NCBI RefSeq assembly: GCF_000971475.1
Contig: NZ_DF967548.1
Coordinates: 1-62,248 of the forward strand
DNA: 62,248 nucleotides
Reading direction: 5' to 3'
Source of the DNA: Sulfuricella sp. T08
GTDB taxonomy: Bacteria > Pseudomonadota > Gammaproteobacteria > Burkholderiales > Sulfuricellaceae
In this document: piece after piece, positions 8,378 to 16,648 of the stretch
Numbering within the stretch: the stretch's first letter is position 1
How the letters are laid out: the number at the start of each line of letters is the position of its first letter
Notes under the pieces: generated by a model
The model's input: the letters and a program-made list of their open reading frames with translations, nothing else
Database searches by the model: none
Told to the model about the DNA's origin: nothing
Made by a program: the position numbers and the translations under genes

Positions 8378-8980
8378 TTACACTTTCTTGTGGCGGCTCC
8401 AGCCGAGTCCCACAAGCCCAAAACCGAGAAGGGCGAGGGTCGCGGGTTCTGGAACCTGTCCGGGAACCTGCGTAAGGAAGCCGCGGATCTCGCCACCACC
8501 GAACAAAGTAGTGTGAATGTTGAAATAGGATTCATCGAGAGACATGCCGTTGAACAAGTCCGCCTCCGCTAACGCAATCGTCCCACCATGAGCTGTGACG
8601 AAACTCGGGTTATACGAAGAGGCCAGTGTCATGTCCAAAATATTGTCATAGGTTCCTGAAGTAACCCCTAGCGGAAAACCCGCGAAGGTTGGCGTGGTCG
8701 TGGCCACTCCGGCCGTCCCTGTCAAAGGATTTGCTGTACAGCAGTGAATGTGCGCAGCGGTTGTATTCCCGAGCAAGCCAGAAAACATAACCTCTACGCG
8801 CATGGTGTTAGCCACGTCATCAATAGTGACAACGGCAGAACCCGTTCCGGGCGACGCAGTTGCGGGAGTTTCATTCGGGCCACTCAGATTGGCAGTGTAT
8901 TGGATGATCGTCGCGTGAGAGAACGGGGCAGCGGCCAGCATGGATACCGCCATCGCCAGGACAAATAATGAATGTTTCAT
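8378..8980 (-). CDS. CHRD-domain PEP-CTERM protein
   Basis: 200 residues from the ATG at 8980, chosen because GGAGATATTTC precedes it and the signal peptide starts there; the frame extends 24 codons further up. The signal peptide is followed by one CHRD domain (about 25-165; NLSGPNETPATASPGTGSA, AAHIHCC, then GEIRGFL), a beta fold first named in chordin and common in bacterial secreted proteins. The tail QVPEPATLALLGFGLVGLGW plus a basic end is a PEP-CTERM signal. It is convergent with the other PEP-CTERM gene, and exosortase processing is expected. Confidence 0.9.
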   Translation of the reverse strand: MKHSLFVLAMAVSMLAAAPFSHATIIQYTANLSGPNETPATASPGTGSAVVTIDDVANTMRVEVMFSGLLGNTTAAHIHCCTANPLTGTAGVATTTPTFAGFPLGVTSGTYDNILDMTLASSYNPSFVTAHGGTIALAEADLFNGMSLDESYFNIHTTLFGGGEIRGFLTQVPGQVPEPATLALLGFGLVGLGWSRHKKV

Positions 8981-9242
8981 TGAAATATCTCCTGTCATTC
9001 GTTGGACGCAGCCTGTGTAGCTAATGCGGTACCGGTCAGTTATCACAAGCACACAAACGGAAATATAAGATAAAGCAGGAATTGGTCCAGAAATAAATAA
9101 TTCTATTCAATCAATTTGTTGAAAGTTTTGACAATGCTTTTGAAAACCTGATTGTAAAATTTTCAGACACTCCTCTCGTAGATATCCGCTGTTGTTCCAT
9201 GCGCAATAGCTTCGCTTCTTGGCACCCTGCCCAGATTGTGCC

Positions 9243-10322
9243 TTACGAGTGTTTGGGCGACAGGAAAGCTTTGTGAAACAGGTGGTGAACGAGCAACCAA
9301 GGGGACATGCGCAGCCAGTGGGCGCGCACATAGAGCAGCCAGCGGGCAGTGCCTGTCAGCCAGTCGGAACAGCTCGGGTGGACAGGGGCAAGCGCTCGAC
9401 CGTAAAGTGCGTCCATGACTGCTACCAATGACCAATGAGGCCTGACGACTGTCTGGTTGATAGTGGCAGATTCGGGGATGGGCGTGCCAAGTACCAGGTT
9501 GGCATAACGCAGCGCATAAAAAAGCGGTCGAGTGAGTTCCAGTTCCTGCGCTCGACTCATTAGCGCTGACCAGAATGACGGCGATTCGCCGAAGTACCGC
9601 AACAGGCTATCCATATCTGCAAGGTCGCGCAGCCCGTGTTCCAGCTCGCCTTCATGAAACAAATGGGTGGCACTATGCAGCACCATGTCTACCGGCGCGA
9701 GCACTTTAACGGACTGATCTTCCCCAGCCGGCACTGCCGCTTCAATTAATTTACGGGGATCCGGATGAACGCGCGCGCTTTCCGGCAGGATATTGTGGTG
9801 CACATCCAGTACGCTTTGGCGCTTGAGGTGCATCATGGGCGGCAGTTCATGCATCCATATCCGGTAATAGCGCTGATCGTAGGCGTCGTGGTGGCTGCTG
9901 GCCCAGCCGTGAAGGCGCAGGGCGGCCTCTACCTGATTGAGATGGCCTTTGGGGACGAGAATGTCCACATCTGAAAAAATGCGGCCTCTCGCCGGCGGCA
10001 GGTCAGCCATGAGGTAGGCCGCGCCTTTGAGGAGAATGACCGGAAGGTCGATAGTTGCCAGCGCCTTACGAAGACAGTGAACTTCCCGCCGTATGGCTTG
10101 CGCATGCCGTTTGACCACAGTGTCCGCCGATTCCAGGTGTGCGCGCGGCTTTGCAGGAATGCTGTCGATCAGGCCTTGCTCATCAAGCATGGCGTAGATG
10201 CGCGCCAGCAAATCGGCATGCCTTGCCTGGCGTATCAGCAGGTCCCATTCGGCGAGGCCAAGCAATACCGCAGTTTCTGGGTGCCGCAGTACTTGTGCCA
10301 CCAGGCTGTATGCGGCCTTCAT
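9243..10322 (-). CDS. NTP_transf_5-type nucleotidyltransferase of HPr-rel-A cluster
   Basis: 359 residues. The nucleotidyltransferase core shows PVILLKGAAYL followed by the metal-binding RIFSDVDILVP (about residues 95-125). The family (PF14907-like) is poorly characterised. The ATG overlaps the stop of the HprK-related kinase (ATGA), so the two are co-translated. Relatives of this type accompany HPrK-like kinases in lasso-peptide clusters, where they modify a phosphorylated product. By analogy it may act after the kinase here; this is inference. It is the last gene of a four-gene operon. Confidence 0.75.
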   Translation of the reverse strand: MKAAYSLVAQVLRHPETAVLLGLAEWDLLIRQARHADLLARIYAMLDEQGLIDSIPAKPRAHLESADTVVKRHAQAIRREVHCLRKALATIDLPVILLKGAAYLMADLPPARGRIFSDVDILVPKGHLNQVEAALRLHGWASSHHDAYDQRYYRIWMHELPPMMHLKRQSVLDVHHNILPESARVHPDPRKLIEAAVPAGEDQSVKVLAPVDMVLHSATHLFHEGELEHGLRDLADMDSLLRYFGESPSFWSALMSRAQELELTRPLFYALRYANLVLGTPIPESATINQTVVRPHWSLVAVMDALYGRALAPVHPSCSDWLTGTARWLLYVRAHWLRMSPWLLVHHLFHKAFLSPKHS

Positions 10323-11233
10323 GGGGCAGGGAGCTTCAGGTCGGCAAAGACAGCGACAGCCTCATCGAGATTGCTGTATGTGAACTCGTAGCAATCGCAC
10401 GCGTCGACCAGGTTTGCCATCATTTGAAAACCCTGTGGGCCAAGCAAACTATAGTTGAACGCGCTTTCCACCATGTGCATGAAAGCACGGGCCTTGGGTT
10501 GCGGTTCCAGGCGCGTCGGTGCTCCGGGTTGGTACTTGGGAAAAACAATCCAGGCGGGCCGAGCGGTTACGTGGCGTTGCGCGACGCTCTCGGCGGGCGG
10601 TTTCATGTGGGCGACCGTGCCTTTCATCGTGTCGCGCACCTCGCGGCCAAGGACCGCGTCCGGCTCAAATTTCCGGATCACGTGTATGGATTCGTTCTTG
10701 AGACTCACGGGCCGGCACAACGGGACGAGCGCGTTGTCCGCTTTGTCGATCAGGGCGAGTTCATCGGAGAGCAACCGCCACTCACGGTTTACCAAGGCAG
10801 CGCACAAGGTGCTTTTCCCGGCGCCGGGCGGCGCCGGCATAATCACGGAGCCGCCCTGTTTTTCCATGACAGCCGCGTGCAGGATGAGATATTGATGTGC
10901 ATGTCCCGATACACACCAGTTCATTCCCCATTCGAGCATCGGGAAGGCTTGGTCCAGCGGCAGGGGCTTGAAGGGAATTCGGCCGTCGAAAGAAAACAGA
11001 ACCTGAGGACGAAACCAGCGCCGCAAGTTTCCCGGTGAGATAAGGCGGACGTGGAAATCTGCAAAGCCCACATCTTCGGCCAGCGGGTAGTCGGCATAGA
11101 GCAGACCGATGCCCTCCGCCACGCTGCGAATCGAGGTTTTCACGTGGATAACAAAGGCGCCGATTTGGAGGAATATCCCCGCCTCTTTGAGCCGGGACCT
11201 AAGCTCTGAGGGCGTTAACGCGGAAACATTCAA
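10319..11233 (-). CDS. HprK-related kinase A
   Basis: 304 residues starting at a TTG that overlaps the stop of the PqqD-like gene; no internal Met is early enough to be an alternative. The C-terminal half has an HPr-kinase-like P-loop, MPAPPGAGKSTLCAAL (about 130-146), followed by LLSDELALI (Walker B-like). The family is that described as HprK-related kinase A, found beside a PqqD-like protein (the HPr-rel-A system, function unknown). No HPr or PTS gene is nearby, so the phosphate acceptor is probably not HPr. The neighbours suggest a modified peptide or protein. Confidence 0.85.
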   Translation of the reverse strand: MNVSALTPSELRSRLKEAGIFLQIGAFVIHVKTSIRSVAEGIGLLYADYPLAEDVGFADFHVRLISPGNLRRWFRPQVLFSFDGRIPFKPLPLDQAFPMLEWGMNWCVSGHAHQYLILHAAVMEKQGGSVIMPAPPGAGKSTLCAALVNREWRLLSDELALIDKADNALVPLCRPVSLKNESIHVIRKFEPDAVLGREVRDTMKGTVAHMKPPAESVAQRHVTARPAWIVFPKYQPGAPTRLEPQPKARAFMHMVESAFNYSLLGPQGFQMMANLVDACDCYEFTYSNLDEAVAVFADLKLPAP

Positions 11234-11520
11234 AGTCGGGAATGTTCGATAATGCCAAGGCTATCGAAATTTGTAAGAATTTGTTCAATGAAAAGCACGA
11301 ACTCATCATCCGGCTCGATTTGCTGCAATGGGGCAACCCATTCGGCAAGGCTTACTGCATCCGTTGGCGTTTGTTGCAATTTCAACATCACCTGCGCCGC
11401 GACCAGACCGAGCAGATGGGTATCCCCCGTAGCGCCATTGTAGACGACGAACTCATCGTCCCAGGAGCGGAGGAGAAATTCGTTCTCGTCTGCAACTTGC
11501 CACTTCGGGTTTAAAGGCAT
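11230..11520 (-). CDS. PqqD-like (RRE-type) protein of HPr-rel-A cluster
   Basis: 96 residues from the ATG at 11520. A TTG at 11580 would add 20 residues lacking family character. The fold pattern is PqqD-like: FLLRSWDDEFVVYNGATG, then THLLG and a helical end. PqqD-like proteins are RiPP recognition elements that hold a precursor for a modifying enzyme. It is translationally coupled to the HprK-related kinase and lies downstream of the Tat-type secreted protein gene, a likely client. Confidence 0.8.
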   Translation of the reverse strand: MPLNPKWQVADENEFLLRSWDDEFVVYNGATGDTHLLGLVAAQVMLKLQQTPTDAVSLAEWVAPLQQIEPDDEFVLFIEQILTNFDSLGIIEHSRL

Positions 11521-11587
11521 CTTGAATCTCAATATTGGCTGACTGGCCGCTATTGTCTTTGCGAATGGGAGCCGGATCAAGCGTTTG

Positions 11588-12280
11588 TTATAGCGTCATC
11601 GTGGTTTGCAGGTAGGTTACGATGTCTGCGGCGGACCACTTTACGCCGGCGTTCGGCTCATAATAGCCTTTCGCAGCCCATTCGTTGAACATGTTTTTCA
11701 CGGCCGGTACTGTCAGCACCGGCGTCCAGCCCATTTGTGCATTCAGGAGCGCTGCGACGATGTGCGCGCCCAACTGGTAAGGATCAAGACTGCCGCCCAA
11801 CAGAAGTACCTGCATAAGCGAAAGCGGGGTAGTCTGTGTGCAGCCATTCTTGGAGGGCAGGCAAGCGCTCCGATACCGAGTGCCATTTCCCCCGCAATTG
11901 AAGATGTCTTTGAAATAGGTTCCCCCCTTCCAATCCAACGGGTTATTCGACGAGGGAAAATCTTTGTTGGTGCATGTTCCCGTCGTATACGGGCTCGGCC
12001 AATTTTTGTTGGGGGCTTGCCAGTAGCCCGGCGTGCGGCCCATACACTGTGGAGGCAGTCCATGCGGGCTGGCATTGCCCGACTGGAAGCCGGATGGCGA
12101 CTGACAGGCCCAATTCCCAAGCACAGGCTGGCTGGCGAGGGTAAGAATCACCCCCGATGCCGCCAACCCCGATTTGCCAAAGCGCCTGCGCGATTCATCA
12201 ACGGACTGCGCTGGAGAGCTGGCACCCTGTGGCAGGTTTTGCTCCGCCATCTTGCCATTCGGATGTTCTTTTGTGGTCAT
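11588..12280 (-). CDS. Tat-signal, Cys/Gly-rich secreted protein (candidate client of HPr-rel-A system)
   Basis: 230 residues. After a hydrophilic leader (1-30) comes SRRRFGKSGLAASGVILTLA, a twin-arginine-like motif plus hydrophobic core. The mature part begins CQSPSGFQSGN and contains CMGRTPGYWQ, several further Cys and many Gly/Pro/Asn. No enzyme family was recognised. A clear ribosome site (GGAGAGTACGTC) precedes the ATG, and this is the first gene of the operon leading into pqqD-like, kinase and nucleotidyltransferase genes. I recall SPSG...GR(S/T)PGYW proteins beside other HPr-rel-A kinases; that is memory, not a search. Confidence 0.7.
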   Translation of the reverse strand: MTTKEHPNGKMAEQNLPQGASSPAQSVDESRRRFGKSGLAASGVILTLASQPVLGNWACQSPSGFQSGNASPHGLPPQCMGRTPGYWQAPNKNWPSPYTTGTCTNKDFPSSNNPLDWKGGTYFKDIFNCGGNGTRYRSACLPSKNGCTQTTPLSLMQVLLLGGSLDPYQLGAHIVAALLNAQMGWTPVLTVPAVKNMFNEWAAKGYYEPNAGVKWSAADIVTYLQTTMTL

Positions 12281-12650
12281 GACGTACTCTCCTTGATAAG
12301 GTCACTTCCTAACCCCGCGTACTTTGCCATGTATGCCTATGAGTCATGATTATGAAGATATATTGCATTAATATTGAATTTATATGCAAAATTCGTGCCA
12401 TTTGATTACATAAGCCCACATCACTTAGGCAATCAGACAGTTATCTATGTACTTCATTCCGGATTTCGCATCCTACCCCAGTGAGTGTAAGTTTTTTCGA
12501 CACTCACATATGAGAAGAATTTATCCAATACGCCTAGAGACGGGTTGAGCCATGGGTAACTTAGTACATGCCCATGCCATCGCTCAACAGTTTATTGATT
12601 TAAATGTAGTCATATTTAGATCGTCATGCAAGGTAGATATCGGGTCGTGG

Positions 12651-12676
12651 ATACCGGATCGCTGGCAATCCGGTAT
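12651..12676. repeat. Inverted repeat, 9-bp perfect stem
   Basis: ATACCGGAT and ATCCGGTAT flank the loop CGCTGGCA. An A-rich, not T-rich, run follows on the plus strand. Function unknown. Confidence 0.7.
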
Positions 12677-12780
12677 GTAAAAAAACAGCCCTTGCACAAC
12701 TTAACTGAGGTCGAGTCCAGAGTGTAGACCATCACATCCGAGATCCATGCATTTCTGTTACTTGGTCTAAGACATGGACT

Positions 12781-12816
12781 CGCACGATCAGGCGCTGGCC
12801 AGCACCTGATCGTGCG
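12781..12816. repeat. 36-bp near-perfect palindrome
   Basis: CGCACGATCAGG (12781-12792) and CCTGATCGTGCG (12805-12816) are perfectly inverted. The centre GCTGGCCAGC is itself palindromic, so only one opposed pair (12793/12804) is mismatched. No T tract follows, so a simple terminator is unlikely; operator, cruciform or RNA hairpin remain possible. Confidence 0.85.
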
Positions 12817-13056
12817 CCAGTCGCGCCGATACATAGATAAAACATCACCCATGCCCACATAAAACAAAAAAATCATGTCCTGAAATTGCAATGCATCAAA
12901 TATTTTATCTACAGCCAATAGCCACTTGTCGTGAAAGCGTCCCAGCAAAACTGTAAAAAATATCGACACTTAAACGCATATCAATGGGGTCAATCTCCTC
13001 TCCCATTGCGGGTGTATGACAGGGATGAGAAAGCGTTGGACTTGTTCAGCGCTTCC

Positions 13057-13629
13057 CTAGGCAGCTAAATTCGTATTCACAGTCACGTAGCGCACCTCAA
13101 GGATTTCCATCTCATCCACCCCACCTGGAGTGCGCAACGTCACCGTGTCGCCCTCGCGCGCCTTGAGCAGCGCCCGCGCCAGCGGCGAAACCCAGCTGAT
13201 CATCCCCCGTCCGGCATTTGCCTCGTCCACGCCGACGATGCTGTAGGTATGTTCAATCCCATCCTGGCCGCACACCGTCACGGTGGCGCCGAAGAACACC
13301 TGGTCGCATTCCTCGCGCTCACCTGGGTCGACCACCTCGGCGTTGTCGAGGCGTTTGGAGAGAAAACGGATGCGACGGTCGATTTCCCGCAGCCGCTTCT
13401 TGCCGTAGATGTAATCGCCGTTTTCCGATCGGTCGCCATTGGAGGCGGCCCAGGTGATGGTTTTCACCAGAGCTGGACGCTCCACTTTCCACAGCTGGTC
13501 GAACTCGTCCTTGAGGCGCTGGTATCCAGTCGGGGTGATGTAATTCTTCAGCCCCAGCGGCAGTTGCTGCGCCGGTTCAAGATCTTCTTCTTCCGCATCA
13601 TCGTTCTCGCGGGTAAAAGCTTTGCTCAT
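13057..13629 (-). CDS. greB: Transcription elongation factor GreB
   Basis: 190 residues. The N-terminal coiled-coil contains the acidic tip region (NGDRSENGDYIYGKKRLREI) that enters the RNA polymerase channel and stimulates transcript cleavage. The C-terminal FKBP-like domain includes VSPLARALLKAREGDTV. The GDY-YGKKRLREID pattern is GreB rather than GreA. A charged 25-residue N-terminal extension precedes the family start (ITPTGYQRL). The ATG overlaps the stop of the upstream thioredoxin-HEAT gene (ATGA). Confidence 0.95.
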   Translation of the reverse strand: MSKAFTRENDDAEEEDLEPAQQLPLGLKNYITPTGYQRLKDEFDQLWKVERPALVKTITWAASNGDRSENGDYIYGKKRLREIDRRIRFLSKRLDNAEVVDPGEREECDQVFFGATVTVCGQDGIEHTYSIVGVDEANAGRGMISWVSPLARALLKAREGDTVTLRTPGGVDEMEILEVRYVTVNTNLAA

Positions 13630-14273
13630 TGATTCTGTTCCAGTTCTTCCAGTGCCTCGATGGCGATTTCGCGCACCTCTTTGTCTTCGTCGTCAAGGCA
13701 GGCGCGCAACCATGGCACGACTTCCTGGCCACCGATCAGAGACAGGAAATGGCAGGCATCGGCGCGAGTGAGCGCGTCCCCATTCCTGGCCAGCGCCCCC
13801 AAATCGGGAATCATTGTTTCGGCAAGCCCACTACCGCTTAGTTCCTCAAGCACCGCCCCTATCCCCAAGCGCACCGCCATGCTGGTATCCGGCCGCTCCA
13901 TCAGGAGAACCAGAGCCCGCAACCGTGACGGCTCCTGCCGCGCCATTTCCTCTACCCTGGCGCGACGGCCGCTGGTCAGCATCTGAAAGAAATAGTCTGC
14001 CATACCGTCAAGGCTATCAGCCTGTTCGGCCCAGCGACGCAGTTCGGCGGGCGTCTGCGCACCCTCCAGCTCGAACGGGCCGATCCTTGCCCAAGGCACC
14101 GTTCTCACTCCCAGCTCTGCCGCGCGCTGCGGGTAAATCGCGATATTAACCGCTTCCAGCCGCCCGATAACGCCCTCCTTGAGCAGGCCACTCAAGCCCT
14201 CCAGCACCGCCGGGCAATGTGGGCAGCCAGGCGCGAGCAGCAGCAGGGCATCGGGAATTGCGTTTTGATTCAT
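13626..14273 (-). CDS. Thioredoxin-fold (CPHC) protein fused to HEAT-like repeats
   Basis: 215 residues from ATG 14273, with AGG 8 bases upstream; a GTG 9 bases earlier is the alternative. The N-terminal thioredoxin-like domain has LAPGCPHCPAVLEGL, i.e. a CxxC site with the DsbA-type CPHC sequence, and the cis-Pro region VRTVPW. From about residue 100 the protein is helical with HEAT-like repeats (the last being VVPWLRACLDDEDKEVREIA). There is no signal peptide, so it is cytoplasmic. It is divergent from a second thioredoxin gene at 14416 and overlaps greB. Confidence 0.75.
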   Translation of the reverse strand: MNQNAIPDALLLLAPGCPHCPAVLEGLSGLLKEGVIGRLEAVNIAIYPQRAAELGVRTVPWARIGPFELEGAQTPAELRRWAEQADSLDGMADYFFQMLTSGRRARVEEMARQEPSRLRALVLLMERPDTSMAVRLGIGAVLEELSGSGLAETMIPDLGALARNGDALTRADACHFLSLIGGQEVVPWLRACLDDEDKEVREIAIEALEELEQNQ

Positions 14274-14415
14274 GGCGTTCACCTGACAACAGTCTCGAAA
14301 GCCGCATAGATGCGACAGTAGATCATATTAGCATTTAATGATATTCTGCCGAAATGCGCTGGGGAGCCTAGATCTCCCCCTCCTCGGCGCCCATCATTTT
14401 TCTGGAGAAACGAGC

Positions 14416-14787
14416 ATGGCAACAGTTGACCTTAACCAGGGCAATTTCGAGGGCACCGTCATTGGCAATGATATCGTAATCGTGGACTTCTGGGCGCCGT
14501 GGTGCGGCCCGTGTCGCTCTTTCGCCCCCACCTATGAGCAAATGTCGGAGAAACACCCCGACATCACCTTTGCCAAGGTCAATACTGAAGCAGAAACCGA
14601 TCTTGCCGGCTATTTCCAGATCCGCTCGATCCCGACCCTGATGGTCTTTCGCGAAAAAGTGGTGATCTACTCCGAAGCCGGCGCCTTGCCTGCTTCCGGG
14701 CTGGAGCAGCTGATCGAACAGGTGCGGGGGCTCGACATGGTAGAAGTGCATAAGCAGATCGCGGCCGAAGAAGCCCAGCGCTCCTAG
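14416..14787 (+). CDS. Thioredoxin
   Basis: 123 residues from ATG 14416, preceded by TGGAGAAACG; the open frame goes further up but lacks family sequence. It has the classical site WAPWCGPC and cis-Pro IRSIPTLMVF. It is longer than standard thioredoxin by a charged tail of about 15 residues. It reduces protein disulfides in the cytoplasm, though as it is separate from the usual trxA-rho context the main trxA may be elsewhere. Its stop overlaps the stop of the convergent glycosyltransferase-like gene. Confidence 0.9.
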   Translation: MATVDLNQGNFEGTVIGNDIVIVDFWAPWCGPCRSFAPTYEQMSEKHPDITFAKVNTEAETDLAGYFQIRSIPTLMVFREKVVIYSEAGALPASGLEQLIEQVRGLDMVEVHKQIAAEEAQRS

Positions 14788-15860
14788 CTCAGCAAATCCT
14801 GCAGAAAATCCGCGGCCTGCGCTATCCCTTCGGGCGCGACCGGCGCTGTAGGCGGCAACGCCCACAGCGCCTCCAGTGGTGCGGCAATGGCGCCCTGTTC
14901 CAGCGCCGAGCGCTCCACTTCCATGCAGCGGCCCTGCCGCTTCAGCCATTCCACCAGATACGGCGCCTCCGGCCAGTCCTTGCGGTCGAGATACAGTACC
15001 GGCACCCCATTGCAGGCCGCCTCGGCAAAACTGCCGTAGCCCGGCTTGGTAAGCAGCGCATCGCAGGAAGCCAGCACATCAGTGAAATCCATGTCCAGGG
15101 ATTCCAGTTCCACCGCGTCAGGATGACGCACCTGCCAAGAGGATAGCACCACCCAGCGCACGCCGGGAATGCGTGGCCAGCTATCCAGCGACAGGCGGAA
15201 GGCGATGCCGCCCATGGCGATCAGCACCAGCCGGTCGGCGGGCGAAATCCTCAGCCGGGCCTCCATTTCGTTACGGCGGTTGCGTCCCAGCCGGGCGATG
15301 GGGCCGATTGAGCGACTATTCACCAAATTCCCCATCGGCATACCGGGCAAGGGCCTGAGAAAACACGTCGCGTTGTTGTAGGCAGCGAGCATCTGGCTGT
15401 GAATTTCTGGTGCTTCCGGCTGATCATGACAGTAATGGGCGTAGATGTCCGCCCAGTTGAGGGAACACATCGCCACCGCGGGGATTCTAGCACTGGCTGC
15501 GGCTGCAAGGCTGAGGTAGGGCACGTTGGCGAACAGCAGATCAGGTGCCAGCGCAGCCATATCCTCTGCTTCACGCGCCACCCGGCCCTTCCAGTCACGG
15601 TGAAAGTTCCGGTAGGCCTCGGCGCTTTCCACCACATTTACCGCCACTGCATCCACCATCTCCATACCGAAATCGAGTGCCTTTGAAATCAGCGTAAAAC
15701 CGCAGTGAAAACGCTGCGCCAGCACCTCGTGCGGAGCCCTGCTGCGCAGCGTCACTCGCATGCCGGGCAGGCGTTCTGCCAGCGCGTTGACCACCGGTGC
15801 GGTCTGGGCGATATGACCGAAGCCATGGTAGGAAAGATCAACCAGCAGATGGGGCATCAA
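14784..15860 (-). CDS. GT-B fold glycosyltransferase-like protein
   Basis: 358 residues. The start has the GT-B Rossmann pattern (LLVDLSYHGFGHIAQTAP, Gly-rich loop). The C-terminal half carries the donor-site pattern TKPGYGSFAEAACNGVPVLY, similar to MurG/UGT-like enzymes. Substrate unknown. It lies 6 bases downstream of hda on the same strand and may be co-transcribed. A start 3 bases later (second Met) is equally possible. Confidence 0.7.
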   Translation of the reverse strand: MMPHLLVDLSYHGFGHIAQTAPVVNALAERLPGMRVTLRSRAPHEVLAQRFHCGFTLISKALDFGMEMVDAVAVNVVESAEAYRNFHRDWKGRVAREAEDMAALAPDLLFANVPYLSLAAAASARIPAVAMCSLNWADIYAHYCHDQPEAPEIHSQMLAAYNNATCFLRPLPGMPMGNLVNSRSIGPIARLGRNRRNEMEARLRISPADRLVLIAMGGIAFRLSLDSWPRIPGVRWVVLSSWQVRHPDAVELESLDMDFTDVLASCDALLTKPGYGSFAEAACNGVPVLYLDRKDWPEAPYLVEWLKRQGRCMEVERSALEQGAIAAPLEALWALPPTAPVAPEGIAQAADFLQDLLS

Positions 15861-15866
15861 TCGGGA

Positions 15867-16538
15867 TCAGACTTCCATCTGCAGCGTTTCACGCAACAGC
15901 GGTACGGTGATGGGGCGCTTGGTTTCGAGGGAATAGCGGTCGAGCGTATCCAGCGCCCCCAGCAGCGACGGCAGGTCGCGCCGCCAGTGGCGCAGCAGGT
16001 ATTCCGCCACTCCTGCCCCGAGCCTAAAGCCGCGGCTTGCGGCGTGGGCGTGCAGCGCCTGCACCTTCTCGTCGTCGCTGAGGCCATGAATTTGATATAC
16101 CAGCCCCCAGCCGAGCCGGGTCACCACATCCGGGCGCATCGGGAGTTGCGCCGGGGCGCACGAACCGCTGGTCAGGAGCCTCCCCCGCCCTTCGCGCAGC
16201 CGGTTGTAAAGATTGAACAACGCGATCTGACCCTCGCCGTCTAGCTGGCCGACATCGTCCAGCACCACTACGTCGTAACCATCCAGATGATCCGGCAGCG
16301 CCGCACCGCACTGCACGTAAACCGATTTCAACCCGCGCCGCGAAACGGCCTCCACAAAAGCATGCAGCAAATGCGTCTTGCCGCCACTAGGCTCGCCCCA
16401 AAGATAAATGAAGCGCTCCGACTGCGTACCAGCGGCACTTTCACTCAGAGCTTGCAACACTTCAGCATTGCGCCCGGCAACAAAGTTGTCCAGCGTGGGA
16501 GTGAAGCCAGAGGAGATTTCGAGCAGTAGCTGTTTCAT
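15867..16538 (-). CDS. hda: DnaA regulatory inactivator Hda
   Basis: 223 residues, an AAA+ protein related to DnaA domain III only. It has P-loop GEPSGGKTHLLHAF, Walker B VVVLDDVGQL, and an N-terminal LLLEISSGFTPTLDNF that resembles the clamp-binding start of Hda. With the DnaN clamp it promotes hydrolysis of DnaA-bound ATP after initiation. The perM-purM genes downstream on the chromosome fit its usual betaproteobacterial neighbourhood. Confidence 0.9.
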   Translation of the reverse strand: MKQLLLEISSGFTPTLDNFVAGRNAEVLQALSESAAGTQSERFIYLWGEPSGGKTHLLHAFVEAVSRRGLKSVYVQCGAALPDHLDGYDVVVLDDVGQLDGEGQIALFNLYNRLREGRGRLLTSGSCAPAQLPMRPDVVTRLGWGLVYQIHGLSDDEKVQALHAHAASRGFRLGAGVAEYLLRHWRRDLPSLLGALDTLDRYSLETKRPITVPLLRETLQMEV

Positions 16539-16648
16539 TTTTTAATGGAAAATCAGGTTGTCGCTATTCTATCAGCTTGAGCAGTGCCTGCAGAGGTTCG
16601 CAAAAACCGGGTATGATTCGGCGTTTCATTCATCCTGTTTTCTCGCCG

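Larger units (their letters stand above)
12281..13056. other. Gene-poor AT-rich region with two palindromes
   Basis: 776 bases. The part next to 12280 must hold the promoter of the HPr-rel-A operon. Reading frames here (longest 117 codons, minus strand 12969-12616) have no ribosome site and atypical composition. Two hairpin-forming sequences are described separately. GreB ends at 13057. Confidence 0.6.

Noticed and set aside
8200-8475. 91-codon plus-strand frame between the PEP-CTERM genes
   Set aside because: Overlaps the terminator at 8252-8279 and the end of the CHRD gene; no start signal.
12616-12969. 117-codon minus-strand frame in the gap before greB
   Set aside because: No ribosome site or family pattern, and it runs through the 36-bp palindrome and the 9-bp hairpin.
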